Positions 23,051-37,582 of a stretch of 64,000 nucleotides of DNA are shown in pieces. The first letter of the stretch is position 1, and every line of letters starts with the position of its first letter. This DNA comes from Nageia nagi (Eukaryota; Pinophyta). The stretch lies in NCBI GenBank assembly GCA_050084985.1, contig JBITNC010000001.1, forward strand, positions 180,544,001-180,608,000, given 5' to 3'. Position numbers and translations under genes: made by a program. The notes under the pieces are model-generated. The model worked only from the letters and a program-made list of their open reading frames with translations, was not told the origin of the DNA and did not search any database.

Positions 23051-23583
23051 AAACTCCTCATGTACTGTTGTATTTTTCAAAAGTTAAACTTTGTATATAT
23101 ACAAGTCTTGGACTTTCATGCCAACAATTCCTAGAGACTCTAAGGCAACAAATATGAATTTGATAATATTTGATACATGACTTATTGATTATACTTGGAG
23201 AAGATGACATGATTTTTGGGGACTCTAAACTCCTAGCTATTAAAGAATAAAAGAATACAAATTTGACACAAGTCTTATTGACACAATTTTTGGTAACCTT
23301 ATTTATATACCCCTAGGTACTGAAGAAAGACAAAACTCCGAGGTGACTTTATTTACTAAAAAGAATGACTCCTAACACTCTAGGGAAAAGAAATGAAAAA
23401 GGGGGAAGGATTTAAACAATAAGATTTTTACAAGACATGAATATTGTAAAAGAATGGTGTTTACTTCAGGCATTCTTATATACATATCTTCCAAGTATTT
23501 AAAAAATAAAATAATGAAGAATAGTAGGATTACTCAAATTTTAAGTGTTATTTTGTAAGAATACACTAACCAACATAAAATAA
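23051..23583. other. No gene seen
   Basis: AT-rich spacer between the 78-bp array and the start of recognisable reverse transcriptase. Confidence 0.4.
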
Positions 23584-25772
23584 CTTTTACTATCCCTTGG
23601 GTTAATTTTTGTTGGATAGTTATGCCTTTTGGACTTAAAAATGCAAGAGCTACATACCAAAGAGCAATGGTCACCATGTTTCATAGGCACATTTGTGAGA
23701 TCGTGGAGGTATATGTTGATGACATTCTAGTCAAATAAAAATAAGCACAAGATATTATACAAGTGCTTGAAAAGTTATTCACCATTTTGTAAAGGTACAC
23801 ACTAAGACTTAAACCTCAAATATGCATTTGATGTTACTTTTGGTAAATATTAGGGTTCATCGTTTCTAATCAAGGAATGAAAGTATACCCTAACAAGGTT
23901 AAATCCATTGTTAGTATGCCTCCATCCAAAAACTTGAAATAATAAAGTAGCCTCCAAGGTAAAATAAATTTAGTTAGAAGATTCATTTCACAACATGGAG
24001 ACAAGTGTAGACCATTCACCCATTTCTTCAAAAAGGATGTCAAGTTTCTATGGAATGACAATTGTCAAAAAGCATTTGAGGATATCAAACAACATTTTCT
24101 TAATCCTACTTACTTATCATATCAACCACATTATATGCATTAAGAACAATGCTTTGTCAAAAAGATATGGAAAATAAGGAAAGAGCAATCTATTATCTCA
24201 ACAAAATGTTGATTGACTAAGAGACTAGATACACTCCTATGGAAAAAATACTATGGTATTATCTTCACTACTAAAAAATTGATGTATTATTTATTATATT
24301 GCACTACATTTGTTGTTAGTCTTGTAACCCATTACAATACCTTGTGTCTAAGTAGCATCAATTAGGTAGACTTGAAAATGGTTAATGTTGCTACAGGAAT
24401 TTGATATCAATGTTATAAAGTAAAAATATGTCAAATACCAAGCAATCATAGATTTGATAGTTGATTTCCTCCAAGATGGGAAGGCATTCATCCATGAAGA
24501 ATTTCTAGATGAATATCAAGGTGGCCCACATTGTCATCGATGTGCAAACCTGCTAAAGGACCACCAATAGTGTGACTTTGATAAAATATCAATCCTTTAT
24601 GACTACATATGCCTCATGGAAGATGATTCCACTATTTGGACTCTGTATTTTGATGGTTCAAAATGCTCTCATAGAGTAAGAGTAGGTATTATCTTGTATC
24701 TCCCAACAATGATGTATTCTTATAGCTTACAACCTTGGTTTTGTTTGCACAAACAATATGGTTGAATATGAGGCACTAATATTAGGATTAAAAGCCACTA
24801 TAAATTTGAAAATCAAGTATATAGAGATATATGGAGATTCACAAATTGTCATCAATCAAATTCAAGATTTCTTTTATACTAAATATAAAAATTTAAAGCC
24901 TTTTAAACTTATGGTGACTAATTTATTAGATTAGTTTGTTAGATATACTATTCAAAATAATCCAATAACTAATAATAGGTAAAGTAGATGCAATGGTGAG
25001 TGTAGCTTCTCTAGGACAAATTGAGATTAAGGATAAAGAGACCATCCTCACAATTTGTAGGTTAAGCTCTCCTTCTTATATGGATCATATGAATAAGATT
25101 CAAGCTTATCTTATTTTGAAAGAGAATGATTTTTAGAATTGATACTTTGATATCTATAATTATTGAAAAATAAAACAATTCTTGAAAATTTTGATAGAAA
25201 TGAAAGAGTTAGATTGGAAAGAACCGTAGTAATATATGTGATAATTAGAGAAATTTTATATAAGAGGTCATTTGATGGTGCATTATTGATATGTTTGACA
25301 CATGATTAGATAGATACTACCTTAGAACAAGCTCATGATGGTTTATGTGGTGGTCACTTCCATGCAAAAGCACTATACACAAAAATCTTGAGGATTGCAT
25401 ATTATTGGCCTACTATGGAAAAGGAATGTAAAGCTCATGTAAACACTTGTTTGCAATGCAAAAAACATGCAAATTTATATTTGCTACTTGGGGTATAGAT
25501 TTGATTGGCATGATTAATCCACACTCTAGGAAAGGATAAAAATTTATCATCATAGCTATAGAATTTACCATCAAGTGGGTGGAAGTTATTCCAATGAAAT
25601 TAATCACTCAAGATAAATTCATTGCATTCCTCACCAAAAATATCATCACAAGGTTTTGGTACCATAAATATTGATCATGGAAAATAGCCCAAATTTCAAA
25701 GGTAAAGATATGAAGGTATTTTGTAAGAAGTTTCACATTACACAAACTTGTTTTCCATCTACTACCTTAAGG
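23584..25772 (+). pseudogene. gypsy B pol, 5' part (RT, RNase H, archaeal-type RNase H, integrase start)
   Basis: Reverse transcriptase: WIVMPFGLKNARATYQRAM and VYVDDILVK (about 23710-23740). RNase H end: CLSSIN-like tether region at 24340-24480. A second RNase H reads LYFDGSKCSHRV (about 24640) and KYIEIYGDSQIVINQIQDF (about 24810), the archaeal-type RNase H found in Tat-type plant gypsy elements. Integrase zinc finger: LCGGHFHAKALYTKI and HVNTCLQCKKH (about 25440); core start ATWGIDLIGMINPHS (about 25480). The integrase reading runs to ...YYP (stop) at 25772, where a Copia element interrupts it, and resumes GNGQDEATNK at 34304. Many stops make it dead. Confidence 0.85.
25768..25772. repeat. 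Target-site duplication TAAGG (left), Copia in gypsy B
   Basis: TAAGG precedes the TG at 25773 and recurs at 34299-34303. The same TAAGG flanks the Copia in gypsy C (42274-42278 and 47575-47579). Confidence 0.85.
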
Positions 25773-26265
25773 TGAAGGAACTAACACTTACACTTAATTC
25801 CTAAACAACCAAGATAATATGAAATCTCATACCAACATCAAGATAACTCAAGAAGACAATCTCACAAGAAAACACAATATGTAAGTGGTTCCATTAGGAG
25901 TACATCCCCTAACTAGATCTCACTTCATTCACAAACATGAATCTTTTACAATTCTCCTAACTCATCTCCTAAACACTATCCTATAGCATAGATTTACTCT
26001 ACAAATTGATGTATGATCACAAACAGGGAGCCTTCTATTTATAGGCCAAAGTCCTTTTTTGGATCACCCTTTTATCCAATGCACAAAAGCATGACATGCA
26101 CATCCTTTTACCCAAGGGGCATGCTCATGAAATGGAGTGTAGGATAAGTTACATTATCATATTCAATTAAATACTTAAGGTATCAAATGATACCCTTAAT
26201 TATTAGTGAATTTATATAAAAAATTATTATGTAAACTTTACAATAATACATTATACATTCCAACA
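25773..26265 (-). repeat. 3' LTR of Copia in gypsy B
   Basis: TGAAGGAACTAACAC...ATTCCAACA; followed by CTCCCCCTTAATGCAATATT, the complement of the polypurine tract. Confidence 0.9.
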
Positions 26266-26999
26266 CTCCCCCTTAATGCAATATTGGGATAGAGCTAAAA
26301 AAGAGAGAAGAAAGAGAAAAAGTAAGAGAGTTCTCCTCTCAACAGATACAACAAAGATGAGAACTTTTTACATATTTATGAAGTAAGAAAGATCTAGTTT
26401 AAGACTCACTACTTTGCCAAATAAAATTATTAATCACAACTAGTTTCAATGTACATGAAGTAGTCATCCAATTTGAAATCATGAAGAGTCTCTAAGAGCT
26501 TGCATACCTAAAATAAGTAACCTGCAATCTCAAAGGAACTTGCAAGTCATAAGTAGCTTAAATAATAAGATTAGTTTAATGCAAAATATTCATATAAATA
26601 ATGATAGATGAATCACACAAATGCCATCATGAACTGATAAATGGTGCACTATAAGTCATCATGAAGATCCCAAGACAAAACTTATAGTTACCTATTGTAT
26701 ATAAAATATGTGTTGATTATCATTACAAAATAAAGCATGCACATACAAGTTCCTCACATAAGGATAACTAAATAGTGTCAAAAAATACGTAAGAGTTCCT
26801 CACACATGGATAACTGAATAGTGCTAGATTGGCTAATCTTTTTACTTTTAAAAATTTGTACAATAAGTTCCTTATGCAGAGCAAACATACCATGAATATG
26901 TACAACAAAATCAACATTGTACAACATAAAATCCTCATAGGGGTGAAGTTGTCATCATAAATATGAATTCAACACAAAAATTCAAATTTCACTTCCTCT

Positions 27000-29900
27000 T
27001 GAGGGAAACTTCATCAATCCAATAGCATCCCTAAGCTTATAGAACTAAGCTTCTAGGAGGGGCTTGGTGAATAAATCAATAGAGTTCAAGGTGGATGGAA
27101 AATACTCCAAGTGTATGATGCTATCAAGAACCTTCTTCCTAATAAAATGGGCATGGATTTTCACATGTTTTGTTCTATGATGGAATATAGGAGTTTTAGC
27201 CAAATAAATAGCCAATTTATTATCTAAAGAAATCAAATATGATCCACCTTACTCATACCCAATTTATTTCAAAATATGCTTTAGCCAAATGGCTTCCCAA
27301 GCTACAATAGACATGTCATGGTATTCAACTTATATGGTGAAAAGAGAAACAGTAGATTACTTCTTGAAAGCTTAAGAGATAGCACTTGAACCAATGCTAA
27401 ACACATATGTAAAGATTAATTTTCTATCATCTCTATCTCCTCCATAGTTAGAATTTGAGAATCTAGAGAGAACAAATGAGGGTAATTTAGAATATTTGAG
27501 AGTAATATCTTTAGTCCCTACAACATACCTCAAAATTTGTTTAATAGCATTAAGGTGCTCAACATATGGTTTTTACATGAATCAAGCCATCAGATTCACT
27601 CCAAAGGTAATATCTAGTTGGAAATAGTTAACTACAAAAGACTACCAATTAATTACCTATAAGCTATAGCATCAACCAACTAAGAGCTATATCTCAGAGA
27701 AATAATGATTTTAGGAGAAATTGGGATCGCAACATATCTACACTCCATTCTAAACTTTTGTAAAATATCTGATATATACTTAGATTGACTAAGATAAGCA
27801 CAATCCTTATATTGGTATACTTACATTCCAAGGTAGTAGTGCAAGAGACCAAGATCAGTTATTTCAAATATTACCTTAAGGTTGGATATGCACTCTTGAA
27901 TAATTTTATCATTATTCCAAGTAATCAAAAGATCACCCACATAAAGGAGAATCAATACCATGTCTTTTCATTGAGTGAATGCATATAAATCAAAGTCTAA
28001 AAAGCACTTAGAGAAACTAATGTCTACAAACTACCCTAAAATCTTCTTGTACCAAGCTTTAGGTACTTGCTTAAGTACATATAATGACCTTTTTAGCTTA
28101 CATACAAAGGACTCTTTACCTTCCATAATGAACCCTTCTGGTTGATTCATGAAGATTTTCACATCTAAGTCACTATTGAGAAATGCACTCTTAACATCAA
28201 GTTGAAAAAATTTCCATCCTTGAGTTGCAAAAAGAGTAAGGATAATTCTCATAGTAGGTATCTTTTCTATGAGAGCAAATGTTTTCTCATAATCTACATC
28301 ATATTTTTGAGCAAAACCTTTGGCTATTAACCTTGCCTTGTATTTTTCAATATCTCCAATAGAATTGAATTTGACCTTGAAGATCCACTTATTGCCAATC
28401 ACATTCTTCTCATTGGGATAAGGAACCAAATTCAAAATTTTATTTTTCATAAGTGCCTCATACTCCACTTTCATGGCTTCTATCTAGTACTCATGCTTAG
28501 AAGCTTCTTTGAAGGTTGAGGGCTCATGTTTGTTATCAGTCTTGGCAAATAAGGATTTGTTCAAGGTCATGCTCCTTGTTACCCTTTATGTTGGAGAATT
28601 TTTTTCCTAAGGTGACTTGTCTATATCAATATCTAACTAGCTAGGTGCAATTGAAGAGTTATTTGGATCATCAACATCCTCCTTAGAAGTAGATTCTTCA
28701 TGAAATTCATTGAACTTTACATCCCTTGAAATAAACACAGCTTTGTAGGATAGAGAGTAAAGCTTGTAACCTCTATGTTGACTTTCATAACTCATAAAGA
28801 TGCATTTTTTAAATCTTTTTTTTAACTTCTTCCTTTTTAAAAAAATAATTTAAGAGAATGCTTCACAACCAAATATCTTAAAGTGAGAAATATTAGGTTT
28901 TTTTTCTAAACATGCCTCAAAAGGAGTTTTACCCTAAATGACTTTTTTGGAACACCTATTTAAGGTGTAAATAGCAATGCTTATAGCTTCACCTCATAAG
29001 AAACTAGGAAGATTACCTAGCATGCATCTATCCATCTTTATAATTATTCTATTTTTTCTTTCAACAACACCATTCTACTAAGGAGTGTATGGAATCGTGA
29101 ACTGCCTCTTGATTCCATACTTAGCACAATAGACATTGAACTCATTGCTATCATATTCTCCTCCATTATTTGATCTCAATATATTAATTTTAAAGTTAGT
29201 TTGATTCTTAACAAAGGTTTTAAAAAACTTAAAACTTTCAAAGGTTTGATCCTTGTGCTCAAGTAGATACCCAAAGGTCATCCTACTAAAGTCATCAATT
29301 AAGGTCAAAACTTAAGATGCTCCTCCAAGTGACTTAGTCTAAAATGAACCCATAAAATCTAAATGCACAAGTTTAAAAGTTTGAGATGCTCTTGTTGCCT
29401 TATCTTTTTCAAATTTTTATCTATGCATCTTACCAAGAATGTACTTCTCGCATAGACCAATTGAAGGAGAAATTTAAGGTAAACCTTCCATAAATTTTTG
29501 GTATTTCATAGCTTGGGTACTCTTGTGGTTAAGATGCACTAAATGATGGTGCCAAAGATTACCTCTAGAACACACACTTGTAGCAATACACATCTTTGAT
29601 GAAACTTGATCCATAATGTAGAGATCATCTTTCATTGATCCTTTAATCAATGTGGCAAGTCCTTTCTTAATGCACCAGGATTAAGAGTCAAAATCAAAAG
29701 AGTACCCTTTTCTAGCAACTTGGATCATGAAGAGAAGGTTCATCCTAAGTTTAGAAACATAGATCACATTATCAAGAACCTTCTCATGAATCAACACACT
29801 CCCAATTCCATGGAATTCAAGGGTAAAGTTATCACCTATCACATCTGCATCTTTTTTATATTTGTGAAAATTCTCAAATTTTTCTTTTCCAAAGCATAGG

Positions 29901-30881
29901 TGATTAGTGCAACCAGAATCAACAATCCAATTAGATAAAAAAATTTGAGACATGGAGTAGAACATCATAGTAAAACCAACTTGAATATTCTTATTTCCTT
30001 TACCTTTGTTCTTTTCTTCTCTTTTTTTTGTAGCAATCAATTTCTTTGTGACCTTAAATGCCAAAATAGTTATAATTACCATCAAAAATTTCTTTAAGAT
30101 ATGGATTGATTGCTTTGCCTTTTCTATCTCTTTACTTGAAGTGGTTGTTATTGCCATTATTACTATTACTATTGTTCTTGTTCATGTTCCTATTATTGCC
30201 ATTACTTATTTTCTCAAACCTTTTAGAGGAAGAAGGATAAGATTTCTTTTGATGGTTGAACTTCTTCTTGAAAGGAGTTTTGGTTGCTTCAAGAGCAATG
30301 TTATTATCTTTAGGAGAAGAAATCAACACCTTTTTGTTAAGGGTTTCCTCAAAGAAGAAGACTTCTTCTTCATCATCAAGCCTTATTTCCATAACTGTCA
30401 TAAAGTTTTCAAACTTTAAAAAAAAGCTTTGAAGAATAATGAAGATCATGAACTCATCATTGATCCAATTGCACCCACAAGCAATAAGTTGGGTCCTTAG
30501 GTCAATGATTTTGTTCAAGTAGATAGTAATATTTTTATCTTCCCCTTGATGAGATTGAAGAAACTTTTAGAGAAAAGTAAACCTTTTTGAAAATTTTGAA
30601 CCAAGGTAGATTTGCTTAATTTTATCCCAAGATTCCTTTGCTGAGTTTGAAAAAGAAATCATCAAGATCACATCATCTAAAATTGCATGGAAGATCATGG
30701 AGGTTGCTAACTCATTCTTTATGTCGTAAGCCTCTAATGCCTTCTCATTTCTAGGAGGTATAAGATTCTCATTCATTATTTACCATATCTTTCTTACTTG
30801 CAACTCAACTCTTATGCAAGGTTCCCAAATCCCAAAGTTGGAACCATCAAGAATGTGTTTGGGTAAAAAGGAATCTCCCAT
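27000..30881 (-). pseudogene. Degenerate gag-pol of Copia in gypsy B
   Basis: Gag begins at ATG 30881-30879 with HILDGSNFGIWEP. A stop (30782-30780) occupies the same codon as the TAG in the nested Copia. Further readable parts: NKIIDLRTQLIACGCNWIND (about 30500), protease WIVDSGCTNHLC (about 29900), integrase LEHKDQTFESFKFF and RSNNGGEY (29080-29260), reverse transcriptase KWIFKVKFNS and FQLDVKSAFLNSDLD (28180-28400), RNase H DNKLAIYLAK and FTKPLLEA (27045-27236). The RT catalytic box reads YVGD (27932-27943), so one catalytic Asp is lost. The first integrase Asp survives (VHLDFMG near 29355). Stops and frameshifts occur throughout. Confidence 0.88.
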
Positions 30882-33787
30882 TTGCTACACAAGGATGTGA
30901 AAAAGTAATATGCACATGGTTTAATAAATAACATTATATGTTAAGTTTTAACTAAGTAAATAATACATGTTAAATTTTAACACTAGATACATGCTTGATT
31001 TGATTCACAAGTGCAATTATTTTACAACTCAAATAATAACCTATGTACCCAAATACATTACTCATCTCAAGAACTATAGATGTAGAGTGATATTGTTGAA
31101 AATTATTTTCTTATCCAAAACTAGGTCTTCACCTAGATGCCCACATAAGAGGAGTCAAAGTACTACTAATTCTCAACTAGTTCACCTTGTTCAGTACTAT
31201 ACTCTCACAAGAAGTACCTACTATTTTCCAAGGTTATGACATATATTGGATTAGCCAAATTATTAATCTTAATTAGCTTTCAAGTTGTTTACCTAGGTTA
31301 TCAGAATAATCTTTTAATAGATGTATGAACATGTGGTATCACTACACACATGCCTATTCACCTATTGGAGTTATGTCCAAACCAATAGAGGATTTAGAGG
31401 CAATTGAGAAGTATAGAATTTTCACTATTTGGATCATTGAACTTATAGGCTCTAGTTTGCCTATCCTCACCTCATGGCTCCCTAAACAAGTCATGTTATG
31501 GAATGTAGATGCAGATGTGTTCATTTTAGGATGTTGCTAATTTCAATGTTTGCATAAGAAAATAAATCAAAAAGCAAAACATGAAGTAAAAGAGCATAAG
31601 TAAAACACTATCCATTAAAAAAAATGAAACTTAAGTGTTCAATGGATTTTGTTTACTAACCCCTAAAGGATATCATTACATCAATCTTAATTTTGCACAA
31701 GTCCATTCTTGCATAAGGAAGTATATTGCATCATAACTTAAGATTTTTAAGTAATAAGCATCCATTATTTGACTTAAAAAAAATTTAAGCATCTAACTTA
31801 AAAATTTAAGTCCTTAAGCATGCATCACCCAAAAATTAAGTTCTAAGCATGTATTATTAACTTAAATATTTAAGTACTAAACATACATCATTTAAGCATA
31901 AGCATGCATTAACTTTTATGTAGTAAGCATTAAATTAAAATTATGTAAGCAACATGCATTAAACTTTAAGTAAAAAATTCATACAAAATTCGCCCTGTTA
32001 CTTAAAATTGATCTTAAAGTAATATGATAAATACTTAAAAAAAATTGAAGTAATTGCATATGTACTTTTACTTCAAGGTAAAAATAAATACATATCTTAA
32101 GTAAAATTATCATAATATCTTTAATTATAAAAAGGAATTATGAAATTTAATTTATAGCACTTAGTAAACAATGATGTTAAAAATACTTCTAGGCATTGAA
32201 GAAAAAAATTCTAAAAAAATGCCTATGTAAGTAAAAAGTTGTTCTCTTGTCATGTTTACTTCAAAATTTTGCAAAATAATTTTAACTAAAATATTCAAGT
32301 AACCCCCCCCCCCACCACTCCCTTTTTTTTAATTTCCTTAAAAAACTTTTAGTACCCTTTCTCCAAGACACTTAAATAGGTCATCAGTTAATTTTATCTC
32401 AAATGCTACTCCAAGTCATAAAAATATTTATGACACTCATTAATGGAGAAGAAGGCATGTGGACATCCATTAAGAAAAGAAATTAAATGTTATGAGATAA
32501 CTTGTAAGTAACATTTTCCTCAAAGAGTAGGTAATTAATAATTAAAAAAAAAAACTTAAAAAATAAAGGAGGATAAGAGTAGGCAAGAGGGAGAACAAAG
32601 CACATAGGAGAGTAGAACTCATCGCAATAGTTGGATGATAGAGGAAGGGTGTAGGTCCAATGAAGAGGGGTATCTATGTTAGTGGTAAAAGGAGGTTGTT
32701 GGTCTAGATGAGAGATCCCATGATGTTAGATGATGGCCTGACAATAGACTAGGGAGGAGAAGGCTAGGGGTAGCATAGGGAGAAAGTTGCAGAGAAGGGG
32801 TGGTGAAGAGAGGTTGCATGCTAGAAATGTTGTAGAGTTTGGCATCACGTAGGGCACCTATGGTGCATGCTGGAAAGGTTGTAGAGTTTGGCATTGCATA
32901 GGGTACCCATAGCATATGCAGGAAAGGTTACTAAGGAAAAAAAAGGTAGCTCAAGGAATGGTAGATTGCTTCAACCCCAAGCTTGTGACTCTCAATCTAT
33001 AAAGCCTATTATTTAATGGCAAATTACTTACAAGAAATGCGAGAAGAGGAGTCGATGATGGAGGAATAAAGGGGTGGGGTTTGGCTAGCCAGTAGCTGGT
33101 CAACCTCCCCCTTCTAAAAAATATAATAGTTGAAAGAAAACAAATTTATTATTTCCAAGCAAAGGTTTTGAAATAAAACTTTTGAAATATTTTTAATGGA
33201 AATATAAATAGACATATATTTTGAATTGAAATAGTCTTATCTAAAAGTCTAATTTTTTACATATAAACCTCCTTTTTTATTGAAATTCAAACCAAAAAAA
33301 TGTAGTAAAATGTATTTTTTTTGTTAGTATCAAAAATAGTTAAAGTAAAGATTTGTAGAATACAACTATTTTGATAAAAGAACTAAGGTAGGCACAACTA
33401 TTAAAAAATAGCAATATATAAACTTTTCATTGAAATTTTGCATATAAGTTTTGAAGGAAAACAAATTTAGTATATATTTTTACTCAAACTTTTGATATAC
33501 ATAATAAAACCTTCAAAAATTAAGATATGCAAAATCATAGCAATATATTAGGCAATCTTAAAAATTGCAACTAACAATAATACATGTTAGTATAAATAAA
33601 TGCATCAAAATATATTGCTACGTTAAGCAAATTTTATCATAAAAAAGAACTAACATAACACAAAATATGTTAGTAATCCATGATAAAGAGAAGAGGAAGG
33701 TTATACCTTTGAAGCACTTTTACCTCACAATGGAGTGAGGGATAAAGAATGAGGACCTCCAAGTTGAAGATGAGCTTTCACACCAAT
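30882..33787 (-). other. Leader of Copia in gypsy B
   Basis: 2.9 kb between PBS and gag with no PPR motif. It includes a poly-C run at 32305-32316. The GC-richer stretch 32600-33100 has a twice-repeated GTTGTAGAGTTTGGCATYRC block and is shared with 46160-46440. The 78-codon frame 32679-32915 lies in it and has no recognised motif. Confidence 0.5.
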
Positions 33788-33798
33788 CTCTGATACCA
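33788..33798 (-). promoter_or_regulatory. Primer-binding site, Copia in gypsy B
   Basis: CTCTGATACCA, complement of TGGTATCAGAG, three bases from the LTR at 33802. Confidence 0.85.
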
Positions 33799-33801
33799 AT
33801 T

Positions 33802-34298
33802 TGAAGGAACTAACACTAACACTTAATTTCTAAACAACCAAGATCACATGAAAGCTCATACTAACATAAAGATAACTTAAGAAGATAATCTCACAAGATG
33901 AGACAAGATGTAAGTGGTTCCTCTAACTAGGAGTACATCCACTAACTAGATCTCACTTCATTCACAAATATGAATCTCTTACAATTCTCCTAACTCATCT
34001 TCTAAACACTATCCTATAGCATAATTTTACTCCACAAATTGGTGTATGATCACAAAGAGGGAGCCTTCTATTTATATGCCAAAATCTCTCTTTGGATCAC
34101 CTTTTTATCTAATGTAAAAAAGTATGACATGCACATCCTTTTACCCAAGGGGCATGCTCATGACATGGAGTGTAATACAAGTTACATTATCATATTCACA
34201 ATAAATACTTAAGGTATCAAATGATACCCTTAAGTATTAGTGAACTTACATAAAATATTATTACATAACCTTTACAATAATGCATTATACATTCGAAA
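33802..34298 (-). repeat. 5' LTR of Copia in gypsy B
   Basis: TGAAGGAACTAACACTAAC...ATTCGAAA. The usual terminal ACA has lost its C. TAAGG follows. Confidence 0.9.
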
Positions 34299-34303
34299 TA
34301 AGG

Positions 34304-34835
34304 TAATGGTCAAGATGAAGCTACAAATAAGACACTCAAGAGTATACTTGCCAAAACATGGGATAGATATAAGAGAGATTGGCATGAGCAATTACCATAT
34401 ACATTATGGGCATATAGAATAAGTGTTTGTACAACCACTAGGGTAACACCATTGTCATTGGTTTATGGAGATGAGGCCATTGTCCCACTTGAATTGGAAA
34501 TCCCCTCCTTTAGAATTTCTTTACAAGGTGACATATCCAATGAACATGTAAGAAAAGCAAGGTTGCAACAACTGGAATCACTAGATGAGAAAAGGATCAA
34601 AGCCATTGAACAACAAAAGGTATACCATGTAAAACTCAAGAGAGCATTTGGAAAAAAAATCAAAGCAAAGGTATTCAAGGTAGGAGATCTAGTGATGAAA
34701 CAAAATATCAACAAAATAATAGTAATGATGAAGCAAAAGGCAATTTTGAGCCCAATTGGTTGGTTCCATATGTTGTAATTGAAGAAACATCCTTGGATGG
34801 AAAAGAAGAACCAAATACATTCAATGTGGAATGAA
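34304..34835 (+). pseudogene. gypsy B integrase, C-terminal part
   Basis: Resumes the interrupted integrase: GNGQDEATNKTLKSILAK, YKRDWHEQLPYTLWAYR, then [16 protein letters not shown] and a C-terminal tail with KVGDLVMK and NFEPNW, ending in a GPY/F-like module where GP has become VP. One open frame covers 34452-34778. The pol end is near 34835. Its match in gypsy C stops at about 48088. Confidence 0.85.
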
Positions 34836-37582
34836 GTAACATAAGAAATATTATCTATTTTGGACTTCACTCTATATTTTGCACTACATTTCTGACAAGC
34901 TCTAAATAACAATGTTCTCCTTGATGTATTATTGATTCATTATTGTTACTCAATTGATAGCATGGTGGATTTGGGCTATGATGTGTGTAAGAGACATTAT
35001 TGCATGCTTATTGCATGTGACAAATATAAATCCCTTACCCCCTTTATAACATCAGATGGGGGCAATATCATCTTTAGCTATGAGCATGGTACAAAAATAA
35101 AAATTGAAGAATATAAGGCAAAATAATTTTATTTTTACAAAATTTAAGGACTTATACATTGCAAGTGACATGTATGACTATCAACATGATGCTAATAGCA
35201 TGGAAAATATCCAAAAGAAGAAGAAGAAGATAAGGGAAAAGAAAAATGAAAGTCTAATGTTTATGGACCATGGAGATAAAATGCAAGGTCATTGATGGCC
35301 AAAAACATAGCTAGTAAGAGTTCACTCACTCAAAAGTAAACTAGCAATGTTGCCATCAACAAGATGTTGATATTGGATCATCTCCAATGGATGATGCAAC
35401 TTACTATATATCCACATGGTTTTTCCTTTGAACCAATCCAAATCATAATGTCTTTGAGTCATAAATATAAAATCATACAAGGGGAAAATAACATCTTCCA
35501 TCTCCAAAGTTGGATTTGGAACCATACAACTATATCATCATAGTCATTTCCATCATCAATATAACATCATGCTTGAAGAGAGACTCTTCATCATAATTTT
35601 TCCTTGGATACACCACTCAAGGAGCCTTCATGGGCATCCAAGCCAAAAGGGGGTAGCAAAGGACTCTCAACATCACCATCATATGTATTCATCATCATTA
35701 CTAATAAGGAATAGTGCAGCAAAGAGCTCATAAATTCCAAAAAAATTTCTTCTACACTTCATCTTTGGACATGTAATTTCATTGCTTCAATCACACCTCC
35801 AAGTGAAATATTATTTATTAAATAATTCATTTTAGAGCCTCAATGATGTATTATGTAAAAAAGGTTTAAATAACACCCTAAGTCATGATAAAGCTATGTA
35901 ATATATCTAATGGACTCTTGTGGCATATACAAGGTGTCAAAAAGATCTAAGTCATATAAAGATGTATCATATGTAAAGGAATCAATTGATGACCTTAAAC
36001 CTTATAGGTAAATGAATATGAGGAGGAATATAGAGAGATTATAGCACATGTTACATCACTTTGTAATGCACAATTATTATTTGTAAGTTATATCTTATGT
36101 TTGATATCTGATGATTCTTTTATTTTCTCATCGCTACATTCTTGATTGCATCTATTATATTGCTTATTTTAGGCTGCTAGTAGTGCACCTCTTTTAGGCT
36201 ACCAATAGCATGCAATTGAATGAATGTATGCTCATATTTTGTGTATGTTTCTTTTAATGGAATGAATATGTGATCTAATTAACCACAAGTATCTTTTTTT
36301 TATTCTTTATTGCCATATTTCAAATATATGAATCAATAAGAAACAAGTAGAAAAATAGTGCATTATTTTGGGTCTACAATATGGAATCAGATCACATTCC
36401 TCACAACTATCTTAGAGATAAGCTTGATGTAGTATTGTAGTCAAAATAGACTCGTAAACCCTTCACTAGTCTAATAACAAGCTCTTTAATGTTTTGTTAT
36501 GCTGGAAGACTTGTAATTATCCTCAATATCTTTGATGTCATATTATAACCATAATGTGTAGGCCCTTTCCACATCACTCTATCCAACATCCAAGTATGCA
36601 CATCAATGAGGCATTTTGTCAAATGACTCATAGCCCTTATTTATCCATCAATCTTAATGCAAACACCTCTAATGATCTCCTTTGGTTCATTAAATGTAGT
36701 AAACAATAGTAGAGGGTGCACAAAACTAGGAGATGGTGCAACAAACTTGGAGATAAAATTGATGGCATACTCAACATTATTTTAGGACACACACTACATG
36801 CCTTCTCTTTGCTCCACATCAATCTTCAAGGCATCAACAACTACAATAATTGGATAAATAATTAGGGACCTTCTATATGCTTATTCAAGGCATTAAGGGC
36901 CTTCTCTCCATGCTCCACATAGTTGTGCATATCCCATGATCAATGTTATTAGAAATCAAATAATTCATAGTCCCTTTCATCACATCTATTTTATTCATAG
37001 TTTGTGATCATTGCAATCCATTAAACTACATTTGCATCATGCTTCTTGTCAAATAATACATGCATAAAGATTGCAATTTTAAAGCTAATTTTTCAAACAT
37101 TCCTTTGGCTTCTCTATGGTGCTACACTTCAAGCACTAGTAGGATGCAATCCAACCTTCATTTTAGGGTGCAAAATTTACACAATGACATTGCATTCAAT
37201 GCAATTATAAGATCGATGCATTCAAAGAATAAAATAAATAATTTGCTAGAAAAACATTATTTTACTTCAATAGAAAACATCCTTTTATCAATCACCAGTA
37301 ATCACCATATGAACATGATCTACCTTGAAGTAGTAAAATGGTTTGCATCTATTATAACAATTTTTCTCCAATTGATTGGGAATAAAATAGTCACAATGGC
37401 CCTCCTTTAGTAGGATAATCATTCAATGGTGATCCTTTTTTGACACAACATTTTCCATTCTCTAACAGTGCCTTCAAAATCCTTATCTCTTATAGAGTTT
37501 ACACCTACAAATTAGAATCATAATCCACAAGATTTTTAAACCTAAAAAATAACTAGATATCTCTCTAGCTTGATCTCATCAG
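34836..37582. other. No gene; possible gypsy B 3' region
   Basis: AT-rich sequence with short frames only. A TATGGAATCAGATC stretch at 36380-36393, after a CA at 36377, resembles a degenerate PBS, so an LTR might end there, but no partner LTR was found. Nothing else is supported. Confidence 0.3.

Larger units (their letters stand above)
25773..34298 (-). mobile_element. Copia element inserted in gypsy B integrase
   Basis: An 8.5-kb minus-strand element with LTRs 25773-26265 and 33802-34298, polypurine tract at 26266-26280, PBS CTCTGATACCA at 33788-33798 and TAAGG target duplication. Internal order on the minus strand: leader (33787 to about 30882), gag from ATG 30881-30879, protease, integrase, reverse transcriptase, RNase H ending near 27030. 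It is the fullest minus-strand member of this family in the window and the best reference for the deleted copies. Confidence 0.92.

Noticed and set aside
32300-32320. Poly-C run as a structured or regulatory site
   Set aside because: Simple homopolymer within an AT-rich leader; most likely slippage.
36370-36400. TATGGAATCAGATC as a plus-strand PBS
   Set aside because: Two mismatches to the standard PBS and no second LTR, so it was mentioned only as a possibility.
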